Origin: JAADHX01 sp964569385
Lineage (GTDB): Bacteria > Actinomycetota > Acidimicrobiia > Acidimicrobiales > Poriferisodalaceae
Assembly (NCBI GenBank): GCA_964569385.1
Contig: CAZMUM010000015.1
Span: 39,861-103,860 of the forward strand
Direction: 5' to 3'
DNA: 64,000 nt
Below the pieces are notes generated by a model, which saw only the letters and a list, made by a program, of their open reading frames with translations, was not told the origin of the DNA and did no database searches. Made by a program: the position numbers and the translations under genes. Below, piece by piece: positions 1-9,094 of this stretch. Positions within the stretch are counted from its first letter, which is position 1. The number at the start of each line of letters is the position of its first letter.

Positions 1-1278
1 ATCGAACAGCTCCCATTCGGGCGGGTCGGCTGGACCGTTAGCGCCCGGTTGGTTTAGCGGATCGTTGTAGAAATAGATCAACTTGTGGGTATGGGTACGG
101 ATTCCGTAGTGGGCCCAGACGTTGTGGTCGGCATCGCGGTGCATCCAATACCGGTAGTACATCGACGACTGCCAGTTCTCGGGCCGGCCGCCGGTCAGAA
201 TCGTGCGGAACGACCTGCCTTGCATCTGGGCTGGTACGTCGATTCCGGCGAGGTCTAGCAGGGTCGGAGCAAAGTCGACGTTGAGGACCATGTCGTTGCT
301 CACTGAGTCAGCAGGGACTTCTCGCGGAAAACGAACGATGAGCGGCATACCAACCGACTCCTCGTACATGAATCGTTTATCGAACCACCCGTGATCGCCA
401 AGAAAGAAGCCTTGATCCGAGGTGTAGACAACAATGGTGTTGTCGGCAAGGTCGTGGTCGTCTAGATAGTCGAGAACCCGGCCAACGTTGTCGTCGATCG
501 ACGCAACGACTCGCAAATAGTCCTTGATATATCGCTGATACCGCCACGAGATTTCTTCTCGGTCGCTCAACCCTTCGGGCACATCGGCCTTCAGATCTTC
601 GGCGCTGAGGTCCATCATCTGGCATTGGGCGGCCTTCGCCGCGGCAGATCGGGTCGAGTAGTCGTCCCAAAAGCTCTCTGGTTCGGCGATGTCGATGTCT
701 TCGTACATGTCGGCGTGGGCTTGGTCTGGTTCCCATGGACGGTGAGGAGCCTTGTGGTGAACCATCAGCGCAAAGGGTTTCGTTGAGTCGCGATCATCTA
801 GCCAAGCGAGCGCCATGTCCGTGATGATGTCGGTTGCGTACCCAGGGATCGTCTCTTCGCCAACGGGCGTGAAGAAAGTTGGATCAAAATACGTGCCCTG
901 TCCGTCCAGGACCTTCCACGAATTGAAGCCGGTCGGGTCATGCCTAGGCCCATGTCCGAGGTGCCACTTTCCGAATATCGCAGTTGCGTAACCAGCATCG
1001 CGCATCAGCTTTGGGTAGGTCTGCAACCGGTTGTCCATCGCGGTTTCGAGGGTGGTCACCCCGTTCACATGGTTGTAGGTTCCGGTCAACACCGAGGCGC
1101 GACTCGGTGTACAGATCGAATTGGTGCAAAAGGCCGAGTCGAAACGAATACCGCCTTGGGCCAGCCGATCCAAATGCGGAGTCCCGTTGATCCGACTGCC
1201 ATAACAACCAATCGCATGCTTGGCATGGTCGTCGGTCATGATAAAGATCAGGTTCGGCCGCTCGTCGTTTGCTGCCAC
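1..1278 (-). CDS. Type I sulfatase (arylsulfatase family), 3' end outside window
   Basis: The minus frame is open from a GTG at 1278 to the left edge, so about 425 residues are visible and the C-terminus is missing. An in-frame TAG four codons upstream makes this GTG the first possible start. The N-terminus carries the metal-site motif NLIFIMTDDH (residues 9-18). The formylglycine signature C-T-P-S-R starts at Cys56 and is followed by ASVLTG, and GKWHLGH lies near residue 103. These mark a Cys-type sulfatase that hydrolyses sulfate esters after its cysteine is oxidised by a maturation enzyme not seen here. A second metal-site segment, SDQGFFLGDHGW, appears further on. No signal peptide is visible, and the substrate cannot be told from the sequence. 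Confidence 0.9.
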   Translation of the reverse strand, partial: MAANDERPNLIFIMTDDHAKHAIGCYGSRINGTPHLDRLAQGGIRFDSAFCTNSICTPSRASVLTGTYNHVNGVTTLETAMDNRLQTYPKLMRDAGYATAIFGKWHLGHGPRHDPTGFNSWKVLDGQGTYFDPTFFTPVGEETIPGYATDIITDMALAWLDDRDSTKPFALMVHHKAPHRPWEPDQAHADMYEDIDIAEPESFWDDYSTRSAAAKAAQCQMMDLSAEDLKADVPEGLSDREEISWRYQRYIKDYLRVVASIDDNVGRVLDYLDDHDLADNTIVVYTSDQGFFLGDHGWFDKRFMYEESVGMPLIVRFPREVPADSVSNDMVLNVDFAPTLLDLAGIDVPAQMQGRSFRTILTGGRPENWQSSMYYRYWMHRDADHNVWAHYGIRTHTHKLIYFYNDPLNQPGANGPADPPEWELFD

Positions 1279-1330
1279 CCAGCCACACTACTGTCCGGCA
1301 TCGCTTCCGTTGAGCCGTAGCAGCTCGAGA

Positions 1331-1624
1331 TCAGTCGCAGCCAAGAGCGAAGTCGAGCGCTTCGCATACCGCCAACATCTCTGTTTCGTCCAGGGATCCA
1401 ACGTGCTTGGTCAGGTCGGTCCGCCGTACGGTTTGTACGGCATCGAGGTTCACCGCCGTGGTTTCGTTCAGGTGATCGATCTCGACATGGCTCGCGATGT
1501 CACGGAGCTGAGTCGTGCAGTACGCAACCGTGACCAACGACCGAACATCGATCGCGGCGGACCGAGTCAGAACGACGACATAGTGGGCGTCGGGATCTGA
1601 CCACCAGATTTCTCCTCGTCTCAT
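1331..1624 (-). CDS. MazF/PemK-type endoribonuclease toxin
   Basis: This 97-residue protein opens with MRRGEIWWSDPD. The R-G-[ED]-[IV]-W pattern near the N-terminus is typical of MazF/PemK toxins, which cut mRNA. Its ATG overlaps the TGA of the upstream antitoxin by four bases (1621-1624), so the two are translationally coupled. Length and gene order (antitoxin first) agree with the family. Nothing suggests truncation. The family call rests on the N-terminal motif, the size and the partner gene, so the exact cleavage specificity is unknown. Confidence 0.75.
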   Translation of the reverse strand: MRRGEIWWSDPDAHYVVVLTRSAAIDVRSLVTVAYCTTQLRDIASHVEIDHLNETTAVNLDAVQTVRRTDLTKHVGSLDETEMLAVCEALDFALGCD

Positions 1625-1854
1625 CGGCCTACGTTTCTCCGGCGCTCCATGGCTGCCGTGACCGCCACCACAAGAGCTCCATCTTCAGGCTCATCAACAT
1701 ATGACTGGCGGTGAGCTGCTTCGGCGGCACGCTTGTGCAGTTCGGCGAATGCAATCTCAACCATTCCATCTTGGGAGACACCGCGACGGGTGGCTTCTTG
1801 TCGAACCATCGCGGCAGTCTTGTTGGAGACTCGAATCGTTGTGGTGTCGGCCAT
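1621..1854 (-). CDS. Ribbon-helix-helix-type antitoxin
   Basis: This 77-residue protein begins MADTTTIRVSNKTAAMVRQE, a short beta strand followed by helices as in MetJ/Arc-type DNA-binding antitoxins. The C-terminal part is acidic and probably flexible, as expected for a toxin-binding tail. It precedes and overlaps the MazF-like gene, so it should neutralise that toxin and repress the shared promoter. No operator is obvious upstream of 1854. The call is based on size, fold-like pattern and position. Confidence 0.65.
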   Translation of the reverse strand: MADTTTIRVSNKTAAMVRQEATRRGVSQDGMVEIAFAELHKRAAEAAHRQSYVDEPEDGALVVAVTAAMERRRNVGR

Positions 1855-1938
1855 AACGCGAGTGTATGCAGGGTGTAGCCCGATTAGTAGATGAATTCAT
1901 CTTCTTGTTAGTCTGCGCTATCGACAAGGAGATCACAC

Positions 1939-3078
1939 ATGCACGTTGGGTACAGCGCCTTTTTTCAGAACCTCTCCGGACATCACACCGACGCCGAGGT
2001 GTATCAGCACGAGCTAGAGCTAGCCGACCAGGCCGAACCTCTCGGGTTCGACTCGGTTTGGGCACCTGAGCATCACTTCACCAACTACATCATGATGCCT
2101 GAGACCACACAATTTCTCACTTGGGTCGCGGCCAGAACCGAACGGGTGCAGTTGGGGTCAATGATTAACGTGCTGCCGTGGCACAACCCGGTCCGGCTGT
2201 GCGAGAAATGGTCGATGCTCGATGAAATGTCGGGCGGACGAGCGATACTCGGACTAGGTCGAGGACTCGGCCGCGTCGAGTTCGACGGCTTCGGTTCTGA
2301 GATGGGCGAGTCTCGTCGGCGTTTCACCGAGTACACCACAGCAATTGTCGAAGCTCTCGAATCTGGATACATCGAATTCGACGGTGAGCTACTCAAGCAA
2401 CCACGGTCGGCCATCAGGCCCTATCCAAGCCGATCGTTCCGCGGTCGCACATACGCATCGGCCATCTCGCCAGAGTCAATCGACCTGATGGCCAAGTTGG
2501 GGATCGGTCTTCTGATAATCGCCCAGAAGCCGTGGGCCGTGACCACCGCCGAGATCAGCGCCTACAACGACCACTATCTCGAGTTGAACGGCGAACCGCC
2601 GCCCGGACCCATCATCGCGGTCTTCATAGCAGTACACGAGGATCCGGCCGTTGCCCAAGAGATGTTCGACCGCTACATCATGAACTACTCACAATCGGCG
2701 GTAGATCACTACCAGTTCTATGACGAGGGCATCGCCGAAATCGAGGGATATGAGTACTACGCAGGGATCTCGGCCAACATCGCCAAACACGGTCGAGATG
2801 TGTTTGCCGGATTCCTCGCCGAACTTCAGGTTTGGGGAACACCAGATCAGGTAGCCGAGAAGCTGATCGAGTACCAGCAGATGGTTGGTGCGGCTGGCAT
2901 CATCGGTGTTTTCAGCTTCGGCGGGATGCCCCACGAAGAAGCTGGCAAGAACATGCAGCTCTTCGCCGACAAGGTGCTCCCGGTACTACAAGCGCACCCA
3001 GCCCAAAGCGATGTCGGACGAGCCGGACCTCCTACACCTGGCGCCACCAGGCTCTCCGACACCAACGTGTCGTGGTAG
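1939..3078 (+). CDS. LLM-class (luciferase-like) flavin-dependent oxidoreductase
   Basis: This 379-residue protein has the bacterial luciferase-like TIM-barrel pattern. An N-terminal substrate/flavin segment ends GFDSVWAPEHHF, followed by LGSMINVLPWHNPVRLCEKW and GRAILGLGRGLGRVEFDGFG. Such enzymes use FMNH2 or F420H2 for monooxygenation or reduction, and the substrate cannot be read from sequence. The start ATG has a good ribosome site (AAGGAG at 1926-1931). The C-terminal 25 or so residues are Pro/Ala-rich and probably disordered. It lies 60 bp upstream of the amine oxidase on the same strand, so the two may be co-transcribed. Confidence 0.88.
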   Translation: MHVGYSAFFQNLSGHHTDAEVYQHELELADQAEPLGFDSVWAPEHHFTNYIMMPETTQFLTWVAARTERVQLGSMINVLPWHNPVRLCEKWSMLDEMSGGRAILGLGRGLGRVEFDGFGSEMGESRRRFTEYTTAIVEALESGYIEFDGELLKQPRSAIRPYPSRSFRGRTYASAISPESIDLMAKLGIGLLIIAQKPWAVTTAEISAYNDHYLELNGEPPPGPIIAVFIAVHEDPAVAQEMFDRYIMNYSQSAVDHYQFYDEGIAEIEGYEYYAGISANIAKHGRDVFAGFLAELQVWGTPDQVAEKLIEYQQMVGAAGIIGVFSFGGMPHEEAGKNMQLFADKVLPVLQAHPAQSDVGRAGPPTPGATRLSDTNVSW

Positions 3079-3138
3079 AAGTCTGGATCAGCCCAATGGC
3101 GAGAACCGAGCCGAGGCAAGGATTAGTCTGGGCCATTG

Positions 3139-4491
3139 ATGCAGCACTTGGATCGTCGAGCCTTCCTTCGAACCATGACCCTCGGCACCGGCGTATTTCT
3201 GGTGACTGGGTGTGCCGACTCCGAACCTAGGACGTCCCTAGTTCGAGAAATCCCCGATCCGAAGAACTCTCTGATCACCCGTTGGAGGGCTGACCAGTAC
3301 GCCCTCGGCAGCTATTCGTATTACTCAACGGAGACCCTTCCTGGCGATCGAGAAGAATTGGGTTCTTCGCTGGGCGATCGAGTTTTCTTTGCCGGTGAAG
3401 CCATCTCGATGAGCTACCCAGGGACGGTGCACGGTGCTCTTCTGTCCGGTCGAGATACCGCTTCTGAGATTGAGGCCGTAGCCGCACCTGGATCCGAGAT
3501 CGCCGTGATCGGCGCCGGCGCGTCTGGCTTGGCTGCAGGCCGCCAACTCGCCGACGCCGGTCACACGGTGACGATCTTCGAGGGGCGCGATCGTGTCGGT
3601 GGCCGTGTCCGCACCGACACGAGCCTTGGATATGCGGTCGACCTAGGAGCATCGTGGATACACGGCATTCAAGGAAACCCGTTAACCGAGATCGCCGACT
3701 CGATTGACGCTCCACGCGTGCGCACCGATTACGACGCCGTCACGGTGTACGACTCTGACGGAACCGAAGTCACCGCCGATACCTGGTCAGGTCTGTATGA
3801 AGCGGCTCGCGGTGCCGACGAACGCAACATTTCATTGGTCGACGCCATTGCCGAGCACGCCGACAACGGTCCAGAGAGTGATGTTCGCTACCTGAACTTC
3901 GCAGCAGTTGCAGCAATCGAGCAAGAATACGCCGCCGATGTGGCCGATCTGGCTGCCTTCGCTCTTCACGAGGGCGAGGTGTTCCCTGGCCCAGATGTGC
4001 TCCTTGGCGACGGCTACCTAGGCCTTCTGGAAACGCTGACGCCAGGGCTTCGAATCGAGCTGAACGTAGCCGTCGACACGATCGATTGGAGTACCGATCG
4101 GCCTCGGCTCGACATCGCCGGCGAGACGCACGAGTTTGATCACATCGTGGTCACTGTTCCTCTAGGCGTTCTCAAAGCTGGCCACATTGCGTTCGCTCCC
4201 GAGCTACCAAACACAAAACTCGACGCCGTCGATCGTCTTGGGATGGGGCTTCTCGACAAGGTGTACCTCGAATTCCCCGAGCGATTCTGGGACTTCTCGG
4301 CCGACACAATCGGCTTCGTCTCACAAGACCGCGGCCGCTGGGCCCAGTGGTACGACCTAACCGACCTCAGCGGTACACCAAGCATCTTCTGTTTCCATGC
4401 GGGCTCGGTCGCTGAGCAGATCGAGACCCTCGATGACGACGCCATCGTCGCCGAAGCGATGACAGTGCTGCGAACAATCTACGAGCGGTAG
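3139..4491 (+). CDS. Circularly permuted, exported flavin amine oxidase
   Basis: The 450-residue product starts with a twin-arginine/lipoprotein-like leader: D-R-R-A-F-L-R at residues 5-11 and a hydrophobic stretch ending LVTG-C25. Residues 43-115 then contain motifs that normally close a flavin monoamine oxidase (SLITRWRADQYALGSYSY, RVFFAGEA, YPGTVHGALLSGR). Only after this does the dinucleotide-binding region begin (GAGASG at 125-130, RVGGRV about 30 residues later). The protein ends AMTVLRTIYER, where the family would usually continue into the TRW segment. All conserved parts are present but in permuted order. Oxidation of an amine at the cell surface is inferred; the substrate is unknown. 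ATG 3139 is preferred to the adjacent TTG at 3136. Confidence 0.8.
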   Translation: MQHLDRRAFLRTMTLGTGVFLVTGCADSEPRTSLVREIPDPKNSLITRWRADQYALGSYSYYSTETLPGDREELGSSLGDRVFFAGEAISMSYPGTVHGALLSGRDTASEIEAVAAPGSEIAVIGAGASGLAAGRQLADAGHTVTIFEGRDRVGGRVRTDTSLGYAVDLGASWIHGIQGNPLTEIADSIDAPRVRTDYDAVTVYDSDGTEVTADTWSGLYEAARGADERNISLVDAIAEHADNGPESDVRYLNFAAVAAIEQEYAADVADLAAFALHEGEVFPGPDVLLGDGYLGLLETLTPGLRIELNVAVDTIDWSTDRPRLDIAGETHEFDHIVVTVPLGVLKAGHIAFAPELPNTKLDAVDRLGMGLLDKVYLEFPERFWDFSADTIGFVSQDRGRWAQWYDLTDLSGTPSIFCFHAGSVAEQIETLDDDAIVAEAMTVLRTIYER

Positions 4492-4493
4492 AC

Positions 4494-4536
4494 CTACACC
4501 TCGGCCACATGTTGGTCTGGTCGGACAACTACCAGT
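4494..4536 (-). CDS. C-terminal end of a possible FAD-dependent monooxygenase, cut by gap
   Basis: Reading leftwards out of the assembly gap, the minus strand encodes LVVVRPDQHVAEV and then a stop at 4494-4496. The VRPDQHVA ending resembles the C-terminus of aromatic-ring FAD monooxygenases of the PheA/TfdB type. Only 13 codons are visible, so this is a suggestion based on one short motif. If correct, the gene is convergent with the amine oxidase. Confidence 0.25.
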
Positions 4537-4636
4537 NNNNNNNNNNNNNNNNNNNNNNNNNNNNNNNNNNNNNNNNNNNNNNNNNNNNNNNNNNNNNNNN
4601 NNNNNNNNNNNNNNNNNNNNNNNNNNNNNNNNNNNN
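4537..4636. other. Assembly gap (100 N)
   Basis: A run of exactly 100 N is the usual placeholder for a scaffold join of unknown length. The start of the following ATPase gene, and probably the body of a minus-strand gene, are lost here. Confidence 0.98.
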
Positions 4637-6086
4637 ACTATTCGACAGACGAACGGAGTGGGCCGACCTCGTCGCCTTCGTCGAACAATCAGGCGCGAGC
4701 ACACGAGTCGCTTTGGTTCGCGGGAGACGACGCCAAGGAAAGTCATACCTGCTGCGCCGACTCGCAAAGGCCACGAACGGGTTCTACTACCAGGCGATCG
4801 AAGAACAGCGGAACCAGGCGCTGGCCGGACTCGGCGCGGCGCTTGGTGAGTTCCTTGACGTTCCCGGTGGGCGCCTGGCAATCGATAGCTGGGAGGAGGC
4901 GTTCGATGCGCTCGGGGAACTCTCAATCAAAGGCAATGCAGTTGTGGTCCTCGACGAGTTTCCCTATCTGTTACGGCATTCACCTGAACTTCCATCGCTA
5001 ATCCAGCGGTTCGTAGACCGGACGCAACAACCGGAAGGTAATGGTCTTCGTCTCATCCTCTGCGGTTCGGCGCTATCGGTCATGGCTGGTCTACTCGTCG
5101 GGACCCAAGCACTTCGCGGTCGAGTTACGACCGATGTTGTCATCGGCACGTTTGACTACAGGACCGCTGCCGACTTCTGGGGCTTTGACAACGCTGTGAC
5201 AGCATTCCTTGTTCACTCGGTTGTCGGTGGAACGCCCGGATATCGCGACCTACTACCAGCGACTCCGCCAAAGCGTCCGGCTGACTTCACCGAGTGGTTA
5301 GCCGCAGGCCCACTGAATCCCGCCAGTGCGCTGTTTCGCGAAGACGACTACCTCCTCACCGAAGATCGTTCGCTCACCGACAGATCCCTGTATCACGCGG
5401 TCGTAGGCGCAATCGCTGGCGGTCATACCAGTCAAACGGCGGTGGCAGCACTGCTCGGTCGCGAGCAACGATCGGTGCAACATCCACTTCGTGCGCTAGT
5501 CGACGCCGGCTTCGTGGTTGCAAGCGAAGACTCCTTGAGATCTCGCCGGCCGATCTACCGAGTAGCTGATCCCATCATCCGATTCCACCATGTGGTGACA
5601 AGGCGCGACTACGCGCGGTTTGAAGACCGCCGAACTATCGAGGCATGGGAGGACGCTCAACCTCGATTCCGCACACACATCTTGGGCCCTCACTTCGAGA
5701 ACATTGCGCGCCAATTCACCTTTCGATTTGCCTCGACCGACACGACGGGCGGGCAGATCGCGTCTGTCGGTCCGGCAGTCGTGAACGACGCCAAGAATCG
5801 AACACAGCACGAAGTTGATGTAGTTGCGACATCCCGCCGAACGGATGGCTCGTCAGCAGTACTCGCAATCGGTGAAGCCAAACACACCGAATCGAAACGA
5901 ACACTTGGAGATCTCACTCAGCTGGAAGAGCGCCGCTCCCTGATAGCCCAAAAGCACCCGACAGCAGCATCGTGCAAGCTGCTCCTCTTCTCAGCTTCGG
6001 GCTTCGATACCAACCTCATGAGGACCTCGGCCGGTCGAGATGATGTTGAACTCATCGATCTGGTCCGCCTCTATACAGGCGAGTAG
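4637..6086 (+). CDS. ATPase with C-terminal DUF234-type nuclease-like domain, 5' end in gap
   Basis: The visible 483 residues start inside the protein, because the initiation codon is in the gap. A Walker A motif, VRGRRRQGKSYLLRRL, lies near visible residue 27, and a Walker B-like AVVVLDEFPYLL about 80 residues later. A winged-helix-like segment follows. The C-terminal third (ADPIIRFHHVV onward) resembles DUF234, with E-V-D-V-V and IGEAK placed as in PD-(D/E)xK nuclease folds. This is the layout of archaeal-type ATPases found widely in mobile or host-interaction loci, whose role is unsettled. The next gene on the same strand is only a sulfurtransferase remnant. Confidence 0.8.
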
Positions 6087-6128
6087 AGCGCATAACCAGC
6101 CGGTCGACGGCATCTGACATCTTAGTAG

Positions 6129-6434
6129 AATCGGCGCGCTGGGGAGGAGGTTGATGGGGCCAGTCTGCCGTGGCACGACGGAGCAGTGCCGACGACTATC
6201 GAGGGCCGGGCCCGAGAGTTCAGCGTCTCGCTGCTCAGCATGCCGACTGGGTGCGCGTCGCCAGAGCGTTACGCCGAGGCAATGGGTTCCAACGGCATCG
6301 GCGACGATCACCCAATCGCTGTCTACAACGACCAACACGTCACCGCCGGTGCGCGCACGTGGTGGTCCTTGCGGGTCTACTGACACGATCGTGTCGTAGT
6401 TCTCGACGGACGCCACCGCGGTTGCACCGCCTAA
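6129..6434 (+). pseudogene. Sulfurtransferase (rhodanese) remnant with in-frame stop
   Basis: A frame open from 6129 reads PWHDGAVP, SPERYAEAMGSNGIGDDHPI, VYNDQHV and TWWSLRVY, then TGA at 6381-6383, then HDRVVVLDGRHRG and a final TAA. In rhodanese/thiosulfate sulfurtransferases the expected text at this point is RVYGHDRVVVLDGG, so the TGA looks like a GGA-to-TGA change. There is no good start, and the C-terminal half with the active-site loop is missing. It is therefore a decayed fragment. Identification is from motif memory only. Confidence 0.55.
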
Positions 6435-6767
6435 GTGACATTTGGCCGCGATTGCCCACCAACAGTGCTATCTCCAGCTGTTTCGAGGCCTGTCCCACCC
6501 CGTAACTAGGCTGTCGAGCGAAGCCCAAACGAGCTCGACAGCCCGGCACAACCGACGAGGGTTAGCCGTTTCATGAGTACTTTGCCAGCCGGCCAAGGAC
6601 GGTCGACTACCGACGGTGACTCGTTCGACCGCATCGTCACCTCTAGTGAGTTTGGCGCAACCGCGGGACCATAGTCAGACGAACGATCAGCCAACGTCCT
6701 TCACTTCGATCGGACGGGTGTCGCCGTCTAGTGTCACACCACGAACGGGAACAAGGCGGATCAGTAC
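6435..6767. other. Intergenic debris, no supported gene
   Basis: This 333-base stretch holds only short frames. One 33-codon frame from an ATG at 6573 to a TAG at 6674 reads like the beginning of a protein (SFDRIVTSSEFG) but matches nothing I recognise. I see no RNA gene or convincing terminator here. Confidence 0.5.
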
Positions 6768-7958
6768 TCAAGACTGGTTGGCTATGGAAGTGACGGCCTC
6801 AGCCAGTCGTTGCACGTCGTTGATGTCGTTGTAGATCTGTATACCGACTCTGGCCCAGGACCAACGGTCAGTAGCCCCGATCGACACTTCGACGCGATAT
6901 TCATCGAGAAGACGATCACGGAACCGAACCGCCGACCTTGGGTCGACGCCCAAACGGTCGGGCAACGAAACCGCGGCCATTGTGGTCATGCAATCGGGTG
7001 CCGACAACACCTGGGAATCCCACGCTGCAGCCAACGTCTCCGCGGCCTGAACCGCTAGCCGGTGATTGTGCTCGACGATGCCCGCGAAGCCGGTTTCGGC
7101 CAACAAGTCGATCGCCGCTGACGCAGAAAGGTGCGCTGATGGATCGACGGTGCCCATTTGGTCGAACTCGCTGAGGAATCCCTGACCGTGACCCCAGGAA
7201 ACAATTAGAGGCCGGATCTGGCGCTGTAGCTGTTCTCGTACCCACAGAATGGCGCTCGAACGTGGCGTCCACATCCACTTGTGAAGGTTGCCAACGTACA
7301 CGTCGGCTCCAATCTCGGCGATGTTCACATCGATGTTGCCTGGAACGTGGGCACCGTCGACTACGAGCACGACGTCGCGGTCTCGACAAAGCTTCGCTAT
7401 CTCGTTGATGGGAAGAAGCACTCCTGTTGCTGAGGCGATGTGGTCAACCACGACTAGACGGGTCCGGTCTGGTAACCCGTCGGCAAATGCATCGAGAATC
7501 TCGGCTGGGTCCGAGACCGGAAACGGCAACTCGATGGTCTCGAACCGAAGCCCGTTTCGCTTAGCAACGTGCTCGGCCAACGGAGGAAAGCTCCCGTAGC
7601 CATAAGAAGTGAGAGCAAGCGTCCCGCCAGGCTCATAGTCAAATGACTTCAGAACTGCGTTGATCGCTACCGTGGCGTTGTCTACAAAGACAATGTCGTG
7701 CCCTCGTGCCCCAAGGAAGCCCCCGACCCGTTCTGCAACGGCCCGCAAGTGCGGAACAACACCGTCGGTCTGGGCTGGGTTCGTCTCGTACAATTCGCGA
7801 AAGAGGAATCGTGCCGGCTGACGCTCGATAGCGTCTCGAATCTCGGTCTGTCGATCGAGGATCGAACGAGGCGTTGCCCCAACGGTTCCATGATTGAGGT
7901 AAGTGACTTCGGGATCAAGGACCCAGTTCTGCTTGAGGTGTGGTCCGAACCGCCGCAT
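6768..7958 (-). CDS. Class V aminotransferase-fold PLP enzyme (isopenicillin-N-epimerase-like)
   Basis: This 396-residue protein opens with VTYLNHGTVGATPR, a typical start for the isopenicillin N epimerase/cysteine-desulfurase-like branch of fold-type I PLP enzymes. DHIASATGVLLPI and VVDGAHVPGNIDV provide the PLP-contacting Asp and following residues. The Schiff-base lysine is in GNLHKWMWTPR. The length is normal. It follows the dapA-like gene with a 7-bp gap on the same strand, so the two form an operon. The reaction could be epimerisation, desulfuration or C-S lysis of an amino acid; sequence alone does not decide. The C-terminus is intact. Confidence 0.85.
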   Translation of the reverse strand: MRRFGPHLKQNWVLDPEVTYLNHGTVGATPRSILDRQTEIRDAIERQPARFLFRELYETNPAQTDGVVPHLRAVAERVGGFLGARGHDIVFVDNATVAINAVLKSFDYEPGGTLALTSYGYGSFPPLAEHVAKRNGLRFETIELPFPVSDPAEILDAFADGLPDRTRLVVVDHIASATGVLLPINEIAKLCRDRDVVLVVDGAHVPGNIDVNIAEIGADVYVGNLHKWMWTPRSSAILWVREQLQRQIRPLIVSWGHGQGFLSEFDQMGTVDPSAHLSASAAIDLLAETGFAGIVEHNHRLAVQAAETLAAAWDSQVLSAPDCMTTMAAVSLPDRLGVDPRSAVRFRDRLLDEYRVEVSIGATDRWSWARVGIQIYNDINDVQRLAEAVTSIANQS

Positions 7959-7965
7959 CTAGCCC

Positions 7966-8913
7966 CTAGGAGTCTTCTGGGCCGACGGACGCTGATCTCG
8001 AATAGCTAACCGGGAACTGGCTGTCGGCATAACCAGCGAGGGCGGCCTCGATCTGCGCTGCGCTGTCCGACCGGACCGAAACCAGTGGGAGTCGGAGCGG
8101 GCCCGACGGGAGTTGGCGCACACTCATGGCATGTTTGATTGGTCCAGGGTTGGTCTCGATGAACGCAGCATCAAACATCGGCAACAGTTCGAAGTGCCGT
8201 TGACGGGCTTTGTTCATGTCGCCGGCCAGAGCGTGATCGATCATCTCCACGACCGGCGCCGGCATCAGGTTGCTAACCACCGAAACAACACCGCTACCAC
8301 CTAGAGCAGTGACGGGGAAAGCCATGGCATCATCGCCGGACAACATGGCGAGATCGGGGCTGAGTCGGAGAATGGCCATTATCTGCCCAAGGTCGCCCGA
8401 CGCTTCCTTGACGGCAATCACGTTCGGATGCTCAGCGATAACTGCCAGCGTTTCGGGCGTGATGTTCACTGCCGTCCTGCCAGGCACGTTGTAGACAACC
8501 ACCGGAAGGTCTGTGCAATCAGAGACTGTGGCGAAGTGGGCGATAACCCCTTCGGGGGTCGGTGTGTTGTAGTACGGCGAAGACACCAACAAGGCGTCGG
8601 CGCCGAGGTCGCGAGCCTGTCTGGCGCTTTCGCACGTCGTTTTGGTGGAATTGGAGCTAACTCCAACCATCACAGACGCAGCCTCGATGCTGTTGGCCTC
8701 GTCAACCACTGCCGTGATGACTGCTGTGATTTCGTCGGAGTTGAGGGTCGGTGTCTCACCAGTAGTGCCCAGCGGTAACAGGCCCCGTACTCCCGATTGG
8801 ATCTGCGCTCTAACGTTCCACTTGAGCCCGTCGAGGTCGACAGACCCATCATCGAGCATGGGAGTGATCAAGGCCGTGGTAACACCTGACCATCTGGCTA
8901 CATCGTGAGTCAT
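7966..8913 (-). CDS. dapA: Dihydrodipicolinate synthase family protein
   Basis: The start at 8913 (MTHDVARWSGV) is preferred, because the longer frame back to 9000 adds a non-conserved Ser/Arg-rich tail. The product is 315 residues. The family landmarks are GTTGET (pyruvate carboxylate site), YNVPGRT (catalytic Tyr) and VIAVKEASGD (Schiff-base Lys). It should condense pyruvate with an aldehyde, classically aspartate semialdehyde in lysine/diaminopimelate synthesis. The operon partner is a PLP enzyme rather than other lysine genes, so a related aldolase role is possible. About 23 extra residues extend the C-terminus beyond the usual barrel. Confidence 0.85.
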   Translation of the reverse strand: MTHDVARWSGVTTALITPMLDDGSVDLDGLKWNVRAQIQSGVRGLLPLGTTGETPTLNSDEITAVITAVVDEANSIEAASVMVGVSSNSTKTTCESARQARDLGADALLVSSPYYNTPTPEGVIAHFATVSDCTDLPVVVYNVPGRTAVNITPETLAVIAEHPNVIAVKEASGDLGQIMAILRLSPDLAMLSGDDAMAFPVTALGGSGVVSVVSNLMPAPVVEMIDHALAGDMNKARQRHFELLPMFDAAFIETNPGPIKHAMSVRQLPSGPLRLPLVSVRSDSAAQIEAALAGYADSQFPVSYSRSASVGPEDS

Positions 8914-9010
8914 AGTCAAATTCCGATTCTCTGACGAAGAGTATTGGAGGCTAAGAGATACACGAGACGATCGAAGACGACAAACGTAAGGAGAAACCAC
9001 AATTGATCCC

Positions 9011-9042
9011 TTGACCTTCTAGTCGAATAGAAGGTTTATAGT
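9011..9042 (+). promoter_or_regulatory. MerR/CueR-type metal-responsive promoter of copB
   Basis: A -35 TTGACC (9011-9016) and a -10 TATAGT (9037-9042) are 20 bp apart, the stretched spacing typical of MerR-family promoters. Between them lies the inverted repeat ACCTTCTA-N6-TAGAAGGT (9014-9035), very like CueR operators. The regulator gene is not in the window. Transcription should start near 9049, which rules out the upstream GTG at 9041 as translation start. Confidence 0.7.
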
Positions 9043-9094
9043 GGTTCTCACCAGCTCTCCGGTGAAGTCACGCCGCAAGTCTCAGCGAGGTCCA

